The translations under genes were made by a program, and so were the position numbers. Shown here piece by piece: positions 8,286 through 17,006 of a stretch of DNA of 64,000 nucleotides. The notes beneath the pieces were generated by a model, which ran no database searches, was not told where the DNA came from, and worked only from the letters and a program-made list of their open reading frames with translations. Each line of letters opens with the position of its first letter. Within the stretch, counting starts at the first letter, position 1. The stretch is from Vulcanimicrobiota bacterium (GTDB lineage: Bacteria > Vulcanimicrobiota > Vulcanimicrobiia > Vulcanimicrobiales > Vulcanimicrobiaceae). The stretch is taken from positions 48,436 to 112,435 of the forward strand of contig DAIDHQ010000042.1 in assembly GCA_027459645.1 (NCBI GenBank), written 5' to 3'.

Positions 8286-8813
8286 CTAGCGGTCGCCGCC
8301 GCCGTTGTCGTCGCCGTTTTTGCGCTCGTTGCCGCGACCGCGGGTCCATCCGTAGTGGTGGCCCGGATTTTGGACGTTGCGTTGCGCCGACTGGCCGTAA
8401 TAGTAGCCGCCGTTATTGTACGGATATTGGTTGCCGTATCCGTTGTTGTTGTACGGGTATTGGTTGTTGTATCCGTATTGGCCGTTGCCGCCGTACACGC
8501 TGCACTGCTGCCCGTTGCAAGCGATCCGTTCGCCTTGGTTGCCCGGATACCACGAACTGCCGTTGGGTGAAACGACGTGACCGTCCGCATAGACCGTGCT
8601 TCCGTCGGAGAGATACCCGACCACCGTGTTGTGTTCGCGGTTCTTATTCGAAATGTTGATCGCGGTTGCAATACCCGCAATCGCTGCCGCCGCGCCGATG
8701 ATCGTGCGCGTGGTCGCCGCGCTGTCTGCTTTCGCAGGCGCCGGGATTGAAAGCACCGTCATGCCCGCAAGTGCGAGGGCCGCGAGAGACGTGCGTAGGG
8801 TGGAAGCGTTCAT
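8286..8813 (-). CDS. Secreted Asn/Gly/Tyr-rich protein
   Basis: This 175-residue protein has a signal peptide ending PAPAKADS. A short hydrophobic TIIGAAAAIAGIATAINI follows, then a conserved-looking VGYLSDGSTVYADGHVVSPNG, a Cys pair (ACNGQQC), a low-complexity run of YNNQYPYNN-type repeats, and a charged RGRGNERKNGDDNGGGD tail. It is likely exported to the periplasm or cell surface, where Tyr/Asn-rich repeats often make disordered or adhesive coats. The function is unknown. It has its own 5' region, 56 nt after the prolyl oligopeptidase gene. Confidence 0.65.
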   Translation of the reverse strand: MNASTLRTSLAALALAGMTVLSIPAPAKADSAATTRTIIGAAAAIAGIATAINISNKNREHNTVVGYLSDGSTVYADGHVVSPNGSSWYPGNQGERIACNGQQCSVYGGNGQYGYNNQYPYNNNGYGNQYPYNNGGYYYGQSAQRNVQNPGHHYGWTRGRGNERKNGDDNGGGDR

Positions 8814-8869
8814 GCCTCCACCCTACGCTCGCTATCTGATAGGCGGCTGATGGTTGTATTACAGCCGGA

Positions 8870-10984
8870 TTACTCCATCAGCTTCATCGCGAAATAGGTC
8901 CACTCGAGGGCGCTCGTGTGCGCTTCCTCCTTCAGGTTTGCGCCGGAACCATGCCCGCCCTCGGTTACTTCGTAGAACAGATACGGCACGTGCATGTACG
9001 CTAGCTTGGCCGCGAATTTGCGCGCGTGCTGCGGGCCGACGCGATCGTCTTTGGTCGTCGTCCAGAGAAACGGCTCTGGATACGCGACGCCGCCGCGAAG
9101 ATTGTTGTACGGAGAAATCTTCGCCAGGAACGCGCGCTCCTTCGGATTTTTGACGCTGCCGTATTCACCGACCCACGATGCGCCCGCGTCGATCTTCTCG
9201 TAGCGCAGCATGTCGAGCAGCGGCACCTCGATATCGACGGCGTTATATTCGCTTGGGTGCTGCGTGAATTCGACGCCCATCAGGAGACCGCCGTTCGATC
9301 CGCCCATGATGCCGAGATGACGCGGCGTGGTTACCTTACGGTGAATGACGTCTTGCGCGACCGCATAAAAGTCGTCGTAGATGCGTTGACGATGCGTCTT
9401 CAATCCGGCCTCGTGCCACGCCGGCCCGAACTCGCCGCCGCCGCGGATATTCGCAAGCACGAAGACTCCGCCGTGTTCCAGCCACAGTTTGCCGATTGCC
9501 GGCGAATAGAACGGCGTCATCGAGATTTGGAAGCCACCGTAGGCGTTAATCACGGTCGGGTTGAGCCCGTCGTATTTCATGTTCTTGGGGTGCACGATGA
9601 AATAGGGAATTTTCGTTCCGTCTTTCGAGACGGCTTCATGCTGTTCGACCACGTCTTTGGACGCATCAAAACGCGCGGGCGATGCCTTTTCGACCTTCGC
9701 TGCGCCGGTTGCCGTATCGACGTTCCACACGGTCGTCGGCGTGAGAAAGCCGGTTACGGTCAAATACGCGAGCGTTCCATGCAGGCTTGCGGCTTGCACG
9801 GAGATAGACGAATTGTCCGGCAACGAAATCGGCGTAGACGCCCACGTGCCGTCGCTCTTCGGCGAAAAGATCGTGGCCCGCCCGCGGACGTTGTGATAGC
9901 TCGTGACGATGACCGCATTCTTCGTCATGCCGACGTTGCCAACGGAATCTCGCGGACCAGGCGTCCAAATAACCGTCGGGGCCAACGCGTCCGGTTTTGC
10001 GGCGGCGGCGGATGCGCCGATGGCGATCAGCGAGCCTTGCGGAATCGTCTTTCCGCCGGTCGTCCAGTTCTGATTGAGCGTTAGGATGATCTTGCCGTCG
10101 ACCATCCCGTCGATGTTGAGTTTCTGCGGAAGCGCGAGTTTCTTCAAGCCGTCGTTCGGCGTAACCAGATAGTACTCGCTCGTAAAGAACGTGACGCCTC
10201 GCTGCAACAGCGTCATCCGGTGGCCGTCGCCATCCACGAGCGTGAACGGTTGAACGGAAATATCGGATTTCTGTCCTTTGTACAGCGGCTTCGCTTTGCC
10301 GAGCGGCTGGCCGCGCTTGAGGATTCGCACGTCGTACGCATACCCCGACGCGGTCACTTCGCCCGGCGTCCAAGGCCGCGCGACGAGCAGCGTATCGTTG
10401 TCGACCCACGCGCTGTTCTGTTTGGCGCGCGGAAGAGTGAAGCCGTTCGGTACGAACGTCTTCGTCTTTGTATCGAATTCGCGTTCGGTTACCGCGTCCT
10501 CGCCGCCGTCGGAGAGATCGACCATGCAATAGCGCTCTACCGGCTCGTTGCAATCGGCGCCGCGATAGAACCAATTCTTGCCGGCCGCTTTTGCGACGGC
10601 ATCCATATCGAGGACCGTTTCCCAATGAGGCGCTTTGGACGCATAGTCGGCGACCGTCGTGCGGCGCCAGATGCCGCGGACGTGCGACGGGCTCTGCCAA
10701 AAGTTATAGACCATGCCGCCGAGGAGATCGGGGAACGGCACGCGGTCTTTAGCGTTGACGATCTTCAATTCGTCGGCATAGAACTTCTTGAAGTGCGGAT
10801 CGCCCTGCAGAATCGGAAGAGTACGAGCGTTTTGCCGTTTCACCCACGCCATGGCGCGCGCGCCGGTCTGTTGCTCGAGCCAGATGAACGGATCGCCGGG
10901 AGGCGGCGGCTTTGCGACGGTCGTCTGCGCGGCGGTCGAAGCCGCGACCGCGACGGTCAGCGCTAGTGAGAGTGTGCGTAGCAT
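8870..10984 (-). CDS. Prolyl oligopeptidase family serine peptidase (S9), secreted
   Basis: This 704-residue protein starts with a signal peptide (MLRTLSLALTVAVAASTAAQ). The family order is visible: an N-terminal segment with DPFIWLEQQTGARAMAWVKRQN, a seven-bladed propeller region, and a C-terminal alpha/beta hydrolase domain. The nucleophile is Ser563 in GGSNGG, and an Asp (TTKDDRVGP) and His (EGGHGSG) complete the triad. Prolyl oligopeptidases cut short peptides after proline, and the signal peptide places it in the periplasm. It is divergent to the SCP2-domain gene, with a 57-bp shared promoter region. Confidence 0.92.
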   Translation of the reverse strand: MLRTLSLALTVAVAASTAAQTTVAKPPPPGDPFIWLEQQTGARAMAWVKRQNARTLPILQGDPHFKKFYADELKIVNAKDRVPFPDLLGGMVYNFWQSPSHVRGIWRRTTVADYASKAPHWETVLDMDAVAKAAGKNWFYRGADCNEPVERYCMVDLSDGGEDAVTEREFDTKTKTFVPNGFTLPRAKQNSAWVDNDTLLVARPWTPGEVTASGYAYDVRILKRGQPLGKAKPLYKGQKSDISVQPFTLVDGDGHRMTLLQRGVTFFTSEYYLVTPNDGLKKLALPQKLNIDGMVDGKIILTLNQNWTTGGKTIPQGSLIAIGASAAAAKPDALAPTVIWTPGPRDSVGNVGMTKNAVIVTSYHNVRGRATIFSPKSDGTWASTPISLPDNSSISVQAASLHGTLAYLTVTGFLTPTTVWNVDTATGAAKVEKASPARFDASKDVVEQHEAVSKDGTKIPYFIVHPKNMKYDGLNPTVINAYGGFQISMTPFYSPAIGKLWLEHGGVFVLANIRGGGEFGPAWHEAGLKTHRQRIYDDFYAVAQDVIHRKVTTPRHLGIMGGSNGGLLMGVEFTQHPSEYNAVDIEVPLLDMLRYEKIDAGASWVGEYGSVKNPKERAFLAKISPYNNLRGGVAYPEPFLWTTTKDDRVGPQHARKFAAKLAYMHVPYLFYEVTEGGHGSGANLKEEAHTSALEWTYFAMKLME

Positions 10985-11041
10985 GTCGAGGCGTTATGCG
11001 TTCCGCCGTCAAAGCCCCGCTGGAAGAAGGGGGACCCGTTC

Positions 11042-11443
11042 GTGGCGGTATTCCAGAACAGCGCACAGGCGCGCGAAGTACTCGGCGGTTTCTTCCGTCA
11101 GGAGGCGGCGACCGACGACCACATGTTTGCGGGAAGCGGCGTAATCATCGCCTATAACCTGAACGATCCGGACGTTCGGCTGGTATTGGACGCGTCGAAG
11201 CCTCCGCAACCCGGCAAAGCCTTCGAAATTTACGTCGACGACGCAAACGCTCCCGCGCCACAGGTGGAGTTCTTCAGCGACGCCGACACGTTCGACAAGC
11301 TCTACCGGGGCGAAGTGCAGCCGATGGTGCTGATGATGACCGGAAAAGTCAAGGCGAAAGGCGACGTGACCGTCGCGATGCGCTTACTGCCGGCGATGGC
11401 GCGCGTGATTCCGCACTACAAGAAGTATCGCGAGACGCACTAG
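11042..11443 (+). CDS. SCP2 sterol-binding domain protein
   Basis: This 133-residue single-domain protein starts with GTG behind a GAAGAAGGGGGA ribosome-binding site. It has the SCP2 fold pattern: an amphipathic VFQNSAQAREVLGGFFRQ helix, strands around GSGVIIAYNLNDPDVRLVLDAS and QVEFFSDADTFDKLYRGE, then VQPMVLMMTGKVKAKGDV, where ligand-cavity residues usually lie. SCP2 domains bind lipids or acyl-CoA, and stand-alone bacterial forms are poorly characterised. No sterol genes are near. Its stop overlaps the convergent LolA-like stop by 4 nt (CTAG). Confidence 0.75.
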   Translation: MAVFQNSAQAREVLGGFFRQEAATDDHMFAGSGVIIAYNLNDPDVRLVLDASKPPQPGKAFEIYVDDANAPAPQVEFFSDADTFDKLYRGEVQPMVLMMTGKVKAKGDVTVAMRLLPAMARVIPHYKKYRETH

Positions 11444-12057
11444 CCCTTAACGGTCGTGTCGTCGAACGAATACGAGCGAACGAGCGTCGAACCGGCGAAT
11501 CCGTCGATGCGCAGCGGCAGCTGCGATTTCGGATCGAGATAGAGCACTTCGCGCGTCATGCCGTCGTCGGTTGCTGGATCGGCAACCGTAAGCGTATACG
11601 ACTCGACGCTCTTCTCGCCGAGCTTTGCCGATGCAACGCTCATCTCACCCTTCGTCGCCTGTGCGTGCTTCAAGATCGCCGGAAAGCTCAGATCGACGAT
11701 CGTGTAGCCGCGCAGCGACGTGACGAGCGGATCTTTCAGCGAAACGGTCTTCTTAAACATGCTCGCCATGCCGCTGCTCTTGCGCGCCGTGACGGAATCG
11801 CCGCCGCTCCACGAAACGGCCGAACCGGCGTTCGGACCCGAGCGGATCGACATCGAGATGGAATTCGGTTTTTCGAACGTGTAATCGAAGACGCTGTTGC
11901 GCGATTCGGAACCCTTGGTCTCGTGCACGTGAACCGTCGTGTGGTAGCTCTTCATCGACGACACGGCACTGGCAAAACCACCGAGCGGATCGAGGCCCGG
12001 CGAAGCGGCCAGCGTGCCGGCTAAGAGCGCGATCAGGACGAGCGGCAATCTTCTCAT
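11440..12057 (-). CDS. LolA-like secreted lipoprotein-carrier fold protein
   Basis: This 205-residue protein has a signal peptide (MRRLPLVLIALLAGTLAAS). The mature part follows the LolA/LppX-like half-barrel pattern: alternating strands with MKSYHTTVHVHET near the start, TFEKPNSISMSI, GGDSVTAR, and a C-terminal EVLYLDPKSQLPLRIDGF, the typical strand of outer-membrane lipoprotein-sorting domains. It probably binds a lipid or lipoprotein in the periplasm. No lolB or lolCDE neighbour is present, so assignment as true LolA is not justified. Confidence 0.55.
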   Translation of the reverse strand: MRRLPLVLIALLAGTLAASPGLDPLGGFASAVSSMKSYHTTVHVHETKGSESRNSVFDYTFEKPNSISMSIRSGPNAGSAVSWSGGDSVTARKSSGMASMFKKTVSLKDPLVTSLRGYTIVDLSFPAILKHAQATKGEMSVASAKLGEKSVESYTLTVADPATDDGMTREVLYLDPKSQLPLRIDGFAGSTLVRSYSFDDTTVKG

Positions 12058-12128
12058 GGGAGGAACTTTGGGGTGTTCGCTCGTCGAGCCTGCAGCAAAG
12101 CGGGCGGCTCTGCGCGAAAGAGCCGCTC

Positions 12129-13508
12129 ATGTTTGGCGATCTCGCGAACGCGCCGCCGCACGTCCTCGAAGTCGAAGGAACGCTGCCGGATTGGCTTCGC
12201 GGCACCTACGTCCGCAACGGCCCCGCCCGTTTTGGATTCCCCGGAGATGCCTCGGTCCGGCACTGGTTCGATGGGATGGCGTATCTGCAGCGCTTTGCGT
12301 TCGAAGATGGCCGCATCGCCTTCAACGCGCGCTTCGTCGAAAGCCGCGCGTATGGCGCTGCGTTGAAGGGCCGCCGGCCCTTCGACGCCTTCGGCACGCT
12401 CGCCGAGTTTTCGCCGCGCAATCTTTTCGGACGTCCGTTGGGTGCGACGCTGACCGATAATCCCAACGTCAACGTTGCGCGCTACGGCGAAGCCTTCGTT
12501 GCGCTGACCGAAGTCGGTCTGCCGCGGTGCTTCGATCCGCTCACGCTCGAAACGTCGAACGAATTTCGCTTCGACGACGGCATCGGAACGGGATACACGA
12601 CCGCGCACCCGGTCTACGCGAACGGGTCGTGGATCAATTACACGTTGAAATTCGGGCCGGTTAATCGCTATCTGATCTGGTCGATGAACGAGCGCGGCGC
12701 TCGCACGGTGCTTGCGTCGATCTCGGCTCCGCGCGCATCGTACGTCCACAGCATCGGGCTCTCGCGGCGCTACGCGATCCTCGTCGAGTTTCCGTATACG
12801 GCCAACGCGCTTGCGATTGCCTTCAGTGGGAAGCCGTTTATCGAGAATTTCCACTGGAACGGCGCTGCGCCATCGCGCTTCCACCTCGTCGATCTCTCCG
12901 GCGAAAGGCCCGTGCGCACGTGTGAAGGCGAAGCGTTCTTCTGCTTCCACCACGTGCATGCGTTCGACGACGGAGACGACGTCGTCGTCGATCTCGTCGG
13001 CTACGACGACGCGACCGTGGTTGCAGATCTCTCGATCGAACGTTTGCGTGCTGGGAACGGCGTCCGCACGCCGGGTATCGGCATTCGTCGCTATCGCGTG
13101 TCACCGCAACGCGGAACGGCCGAACGCGAACGCATTGCGCCCGAACCCATGCGCGTCGAATTACCGCGCGTCAATACGCGGGTCGACGGCCGCGCGCGCT
13201 ACTATTACGCACCGCGTTTCTCCAACGATGCGTTTACCAGTGAGGCGCTGGTTCGCGTCGACGTGGAGAACGGGTCGACCGCTACGTGGTCGCACCCGGG
13301 AGACGCTCCCGCAGAGGCGATCTTCGTCGGTCGCCCCGGAGCGAGCGCGGAAAACGACGGCGTGCTCCTGACGGTCGTGCACTCGGCGGCGCAGAGCGAA
13401 AGCGCCCTCGTCGTGCTCGACGCCTCGACCTTTGAGGAATGCGCGCGCGCCCGGACGGGCGTCCCGCTGCCGCTCGGGTTCCACGGGCAGTTTTTTCGCT
13501 CCACGTAA
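12129..13508 (+). CDS. Carotenoid cleavage oxygenase family protein
   Basis: This 459-residue cytosolic protein has the RPE65/carotenoid oxygenase signature. It begins LPDWLRGTYVRNGPARF and RHWFDGMAYLQRF, and the conserved Fe(II)-ligand histidines are placed in YVHSIGLS, CFHHVHAFDD and the C-terminal LGFHGQFF. These enzymes use O2 to cleave conjugated double bonds of carotenoids or stilbenes. No carotenoid biosynthesis gene is in view, so the substrate is unknown. The 71-bp gap to the divergent LolA-like gene should hold both promoters. Confidence 0.9.
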   Translation: MFGDLANAPPHVLEVEGTLPDWLRGTYVRNGPARFGFPGDASVRHWFDGMAYLQRFAFEDGRIAFNARFVESRAYGAALKGRRPFDAFGTLAEFSPRNLFGRPLGATLTDNPNVNVARYGEAFVALTEVGLPRCFDPLTLETSNEFRFDDGIGTGYTTAHPVYANGSWINYTLKFGPVNRYLIWSMNERGARTVLASISAPRASYVHSIGLSRRYAILVEFPYTANALAIAFSGKPFIENFHWNGAAPSRFHLVDLSGERPVRTCEGEAFFCFHHVHAFDDGDDVVVDLVGYDDATVVADLSIERLRAGNGVRTPGIGIRRYRVSPQRGTAERERIAPEPMRVELPRVNTRVDGRARYYYAPRFSNDAFTSEALVRVDVENGSTATWSHPGDAPAEAIFVGRPGASAENDGVLLTVVHSAAQSESALVVLDASTFEECARARTGVPLPLGFHGQFFRST

Positions 13509-13548
13509 AAGCGGCAGGCCCCGTTGGGCAATCTGCCAAGAAGGCAGG

Positions 13549-14148
13549 ATGAAAGCAGCGCTCGTCAGCGGGTCGCTCGTGCTCGCGCTGGCCCTTGCAT
13601 CGTGCAACGGCGGCGGCGGCACGAATCCGGCGCCCGCGCCTTCACCGACCGCCACACCGTGCGTCCTGCCGGTGGGAACCTCGGCAACGTCTTCGACGTT
13701 CGCTGCGAGCTCCGCGAGCGGCGTCAACTATATCGTCCCGGCGATCGACAATACGATCGACACGATGTCGGCAGGCACGTTGACGGTGGGAAGCGGCGCA
13801 CAACTGACGACTGCGATCGCCAACGGAACGTGCATCACGAGCGCTCCGCCGGGCTCGACGATCTATCAGTTCATCGCGATGACGGCCGTCGGATCGTCGG
13901 TCACCTTCCCGACGATCCCGGGTTGGACGTTTACGTTCCCGGCGGCGGTTTCGACCAGCGGAAGGACGTTCGCGTTCTACCAGTACGCACCGAGCGCAAC
14001 GAATCCGTTCGTCGGAACGTGGACGCAGGTGCTCGGCAACGGCGTCGTGGCGGGGCAAAACGTTTCGTTTGCCGCGGGCGGAACCGGATTCACGCTGCAA
14101 GCCTCTGCCGCGCAGGGACAGATCTTCGCGCTGACCAGCACGCCTTAG
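13549..14148 (+). CDS. Putative lipoprotein of unknown function
   Basis: The start at 13549 follows an AAGAAGGCAGG-type ribosome-binding site and gives a lipoprotein signal (ALASC) with the Cys followed by NGGGG and a Pro/Ala-rich linker. The 199-residue product is Ser/Thr/Gly-rich with predicted beta-strands and an isolated mature Cys pair. I do not recognise the family. It resembles secreted beta-sandwich proteins common in soil bacteria. Its stop shares a 4-nt overlap (TTAG) with the convergent LOG gene. Confidence 0.6.
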   Translation: MKAALVSGSLVLALALASCNGGGGTNPAPAPSPTATPCVLPVGTSATSSTFAASSASGVNYIVPAIDNTIDTMSAGTLTVGSGAQLTTAIANGTCITSAPPGSTIYQFIAMTAVGSSVTFPTIPGWTFTFPAAVSTSGRTFAFYQYAPSATNPFVGTWTQVLGNGVVAGQNVSFAAGGTGFTLQASAAQGQIFALTSTP

Positions 14149-14684
14149 GCCAGCCCGAGAACCTTCAACATCTCTTCGATCGTCGACGCGACGCGCAGTA
14201 GCGCGCGCGTTTCGGCGCGCACGAAGCCGTCGCGTTGCATGCGATCGTAGAGCGCGAGCAGTTCGTCGTAGAATCCGCCCTCGTTGAGTAGCCCGATGGG
14301 TTTGCCGTGAATGCCGAGCTGGCGCCACGTCAGAATTTCGTGGAACTCGTCCATGCTGCCGAAGCCGCCCGGCAAGGCGATAAATGCGTCGCTGAGCTCG
14401 GCCATCATTGCTTTGCGTTCGTGCATCGTTTCCACGACGTAGAGCCGCGAGACGCCGTTGTGTGCGACCTCGGCGCTCGCTAACGCGTCGGGAATCACGC
14501 CGAGCACCTCGCCGCCCTCGGCGAGCGCGGCATCGGCGACGGCTCCCATCAAGCCGACCCGGCCGCCGCCATAGACGATTCCGTAGCCGGCTCGCACGAT
14601 CGCTCGCGCGGCGTTGGCGGCCGCGTCGACGTAGCGTGGATCGTTGCCCGGGCGGGCGCCGCAGAAGATGCAGATTCGAGGCAT
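14145..14684 (-). CDS. LOG family protein (cytokinin riboside 5'-monophosphate phosphoribohydrolase-like)
   Basis: The ATG at 14684 gives a 179-residue protein starting MPRICIFCGARPG, the usual N-terminus of the family. Diagnostic motifs are YGGGRVGLMG, which binds phosphate, and PGGFGSMDE (family PGGxGTxxE), which holds the catalytic Glu. LOG proteins hydrolyse nucleoside 5'-monophosphates to base and ribose 5-phosphate. In bacteria many act on AMP or are uncharacterised. An in-frame Met lies upstream but would add a non-conserved tail. It is divergent to the SUI1-like gene with a gap of only some 20-40 bp. Confidence 0.9.
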   Translation of the reverse strand: MPRICIFCGARPGNDPRYVDAAANAARAIVRAGYGIVYGGGRVGLMGAVADAALAEGGEVLGVIPDALASAEVAHNGVSRLYVVETMHERKAMMAELSDAFIALPGGFGSMDEFHEILTWRQLGIHGKPIGLLNEGGFYDELLALYDRMQRDGFVRAETRALLRVASTIEEMLKVLGLA

Positions 14685-14706
14685 GCCGGTGCAGAAGTTT
14701 CCCGGC

Positions 14707-14962
14707 ATGCGGAGCAAACCTGCGATGCCGAACGACGGCGTCATTCGCGTGGCGCGCGAACGCCGCCGGGCGAGCGTGGTCAGTATCGTGCACGGCCTTG
14801 GCGAGCGGGAGATCGACGAGATTGCCAAAGCGTTGAAACGCTATTGCGGCACCGGGGGGTACGAGCAAGCATGGAGTCGTCGAAATCCAGGGAGACCACC
14901 GCGACAAGATCGTCGCCTGGTTCGCCGAGCAAGGGCGAAAGGCCAAGATCGCCGGCGGCTGA
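14707..14962 (+). pseudogene. SUI1/YciH-like translation factor gene with frameshift in a G6 run
   Basis: The upstream frame reads NDGVIRVARERRR through [13 protein letters not shown], which matches the first half of YciH/SUI1 (eIF1-like) proteins. After the G run at 14854-14859 the match moves to the next frame: [18 protein letters not shown] and a typical ending [12 protein letters not shown] with stop at 14962. Reading five G instead of six joins both halves into an unbroken protein of about 85 residues. The YciH family binds the small ribosomal subunit. Either this is an assembly or sequencing error at a homopolymer, a genuine disruption, or programmed slippage. Start candidates are ATG 14707 or 14725. 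Confidence 0.7.
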
Positions 14963-16250
14963 GATTCCGGGGCCGAGCGTTTGGGAAACGCTGCGCCGGC
15001 TCTCGCACGCCCCCTTCTTGCGTCTTCCGGGGTTTCTGAGCGACGTCGCCGACCGGTACGGACCGGTCGTTGCCTTTCATCTGCCGTGGCGGCGCTTCGT
15101 GCTGGTCAACGACGCCGACGCCGTTAAAGACGTGCTCGTGACGCAGCAGCACGCGTTCGTAAAATCGTTTGGCGCGCGCGCATTACGCAATCTGCTTGGC
15201 GACGGTTTGCTTACGAGCGAAGAACCCAAACACCGCCAGATGCGCAGGATCGTGCAACCGGCGTTTCATCGCGAACGGATCGCACGCTATGCCGAAGTCA
15301 TGCGCGCCCGGGCGCAAGAGTGGACGGCGTCGCAACGAGCCGGCAGGACGATCGACATGGCGGCCGAGATGAGCGCGCTCACGCTGCGCATCGCGGGTGA
15401 AACCCTCTTCGGCATCGATACCGCACCGCAAGCGGAGCAGGTGCGCGACGCGCTGGACGATGCGATGGAAACCTATCCGGCCGCGCTCGGACCGTTCGGT
15501 CCTTTGATGCGGCGTTTGCCGTTCGTTTCGAGCACGCGCCGGTTCGAATCTGCGCGCAAACGTCTCGATGCGATTCTTTACGATTGTATCGACGAACGGC
15601 GGAGGGACGTTCGGGAGCGAGACGACGTACTCTCGCTCTTGCTTTTAGCGGAAGACGCCGAAACCGGCGCGCGGATGAGCGATGAAGAAGTGCGCGACGA
15701 AGCGATGACGCTGCTTCTTGCGGGCCACGAAACGACCGCAAACGCGCTGGTGTGGACCTGGTTTCTGCTCGCGCGAAACCCGCAGATCGAGTCGCGCTTC
15801 CATGCCGCGGTCGATGCGGGGGATAGCGATTACGTTCGGCGCGTGCTGCGCGAGTCGATGCGCCTTTATCCGCCCGCTTGGATCCTCGGCCGGGAGGCCG
15901 TTCAGGACGTCACCCTCGCCGGCGGCTATCGCGTCGGGAAGGGAACGACCGTCTTCGTCTGTCCGTTAGTATTACATCGTGCACATAGATACTTCGAGCA
16001 CCCATTGACATTCGATCCCGACCGGTGGTTAGGTTCGGATATTCCGCCGTTTGCCTACGTACCGTTCGGCGGCGGCGCGAGACGCTGCATCGGCGAAGAG
16101 TTTGCGTGGACGGAGGGCGTGCTCGTGCTTTCGGAAATCGGGCGCCGCTTTCGGTTCAGCACGGCCTTCGACGGCGAGCCGCCGATCGATGCGCTCGTTA
16201 CCTTGCGCCCACACGACACTATTGCTATGGAGGTTCACGACCGCTCATGA
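14871..16250 (+). CDS. Cytochrome P450
   Basis: This 459-residue soluble P450 (no membrane anchor) has all family marks. These are the I-helix oxygen-binding AGHETTAN (about residues 283-290), the K-helix ExxR (ESMR), the PERF-like DPDRW region, and the haem loop [10 protein letters not shown] with the thiolate Cys near residue 406. The N-terminus up to PGPSVWETL is low-complexity, and the start at 14871 overlaps the SUI1-like gene because no later ATG, GTG or TTG precedes the conserved region. No ferredoxin or reductase gene is nearby, so substrate and partner are unknown. Its stop forms ATGA with the next gene. Confidence 0.92.
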   Translation: MESSKSRETTATRSSPGSPSKGERPRSPAAEIPGPSVWETLRRLSHAPFLRLPGFLSDVADRYGPVVAFHLPWRRFVLVNDADAVKDVLVTQQHAFVKSFGARALRNLLGDGLLTSEEPKHRQMRRIVQPAFHRERIARYAEVMRARAQEWTASQRAGRTIDMAAEMSALTLRIAGETLFGIDTAPQAEQVRDALDDAMETYPAALGPFGPLMRRLPFVSSTRRFESARKRLDAILYDCIDERRRDVRERDDVLSLLLLAEDAETGARMSDEEVRDEAMTLLLAGHETTANALVWTWFLLARNPQIESRFHAAVDAGDSDYVRRVLRESMRLYPPAWILGREAVQDVTLAGGYRVGKGTTVFVCPLVLHRAHRYFEHPLTFDPDRWLGSDIPPFAYVPFGGGARRCIGEEFAWTEGVLVLSEIGRRFRFSTAFDGEPPIDALVTLRPHDTIAMEVHDRS

Positions 16251-16969
16251 CGCCCACGCAACAAGCTCCTACCGTCATAAATCCGCACGCCGGTCCGAAA
16301 ATCGTCACTACCTACCGCTTTACGATGAAGCCGTCGCCCGAACTGAACGTTGCGACCGCGAACGGCACCGTAACGATCAAAGGCGGCAGCGGCAACGAAA
16401 TCGTCGTAACGGTCACGCGCCGGGGCGGTTCGGACGCGCAGATGAAGGCGATCGATGTTCGCGCCGTGCGCAACGGCAATACGATTAGCGTCGCCTCGAA
16501 GATGCCCGCGGATTGTTCGTCGTGCGCGGCATCCTATGAGATCGCGGTTCCACTCGATACGGCGATTCGTGCCTCGAGCGACGACGGCGCGATTCATGTG
16601 AACGACGTCGCCGGGACCGTCGAAGCGGCGAGCAAACTCGGCAACGTTCTGGGCGGTGGACTCTCCGGCAACGTTAAGTTCGGGGCCGATAACGGCTTCG
16701 TCAATGCGGGGTTCACGAGCGTCGCACACGTGTCCAGCATCATCTTGGCGTCGGGTAACGGCGCGGTGCGGCTCGTCCTTCCGCACGCCGCGTTGGTGAG
16801 CCATATTAAAGCCGGGACGGCAAACGGCCAAATCACCACGAACGGAGTGAGCCTGAACGTCGTGAAAAGCGCCAAGGGAGCCGCGGTCGATCAGACGCTC
16901 GCGAAGACCGGCCCAAACATCAAGCTCGGGTCGGCCAACGGCGCGATTTCGATCATCCAAATGCCCTGA
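16247..16969 (+). CDS. DUF4097-type beta-helix protein
   Basis: The ATG at 16247 overlaps the P450 stop (ATGA), which decides the start. The 240-residue protein shows repeating short strands with the rhythm G-x-V/I and N/D-G turns (ATANGTVTIKGGSG, IRASSDDGAIHVNDVAG, ILASGNGAVRL, KLGSANGAISI). This is the repeat pattern of DUF4097/adhesin-like right-handed beta-helices. It has one CSSC pair and no clear signal peptide. The function is unknown, and coupling to a P450 is unusual for this family. Confidence 0.65.
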   Translation: MTPTQQAPTVINPHAGPKIVTTYRFTMKPSPELNVATANGTVTIKGGSGNEIVVTVTRRGGSDAQMKAIDVRAVRNGNTISVASKMPADCSSCAASYEIAVPLDTAIRASSDDGAIHVNDVAGTVEAASKLGNVLGGGLSGNVKFGADNGFVNAGFTSVAHVSSIILASGNGAVRLVLPHAALVSHIKAGTANGQITTNGVSLNVVKSAKGAAVDQTLAKTGPNIKLGSANGAISIIQMP

Positions 16970-17006
16970 GGTCATCCGCCTTGCCCGCGGCGGCGTATCA
17001 GGGAAC

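Noticed and set aside
8391..8492. Short direct repeats suspected to be a CRISPR-like array
   Set aside because: The repeats are codon repeats of the Tyr/Asn-rich secreted protein, with irregular spacing and no spacers.
12172..12190. GTCGAAGGAAC inside the carotenoid oxygenase gene, similar to the repeat end
   Set aside because: Only a short partial match without the CCTGAGCGG end, and the residues VEGTLPD belong to the conserved family start.
13642..14946. 434-codon minus-strand frame covering the lipoprotein, LOG and SUI1 genes
   Set aside because: Arg-rich composition without motifs, while LOG is clear in another frame of the same strand.
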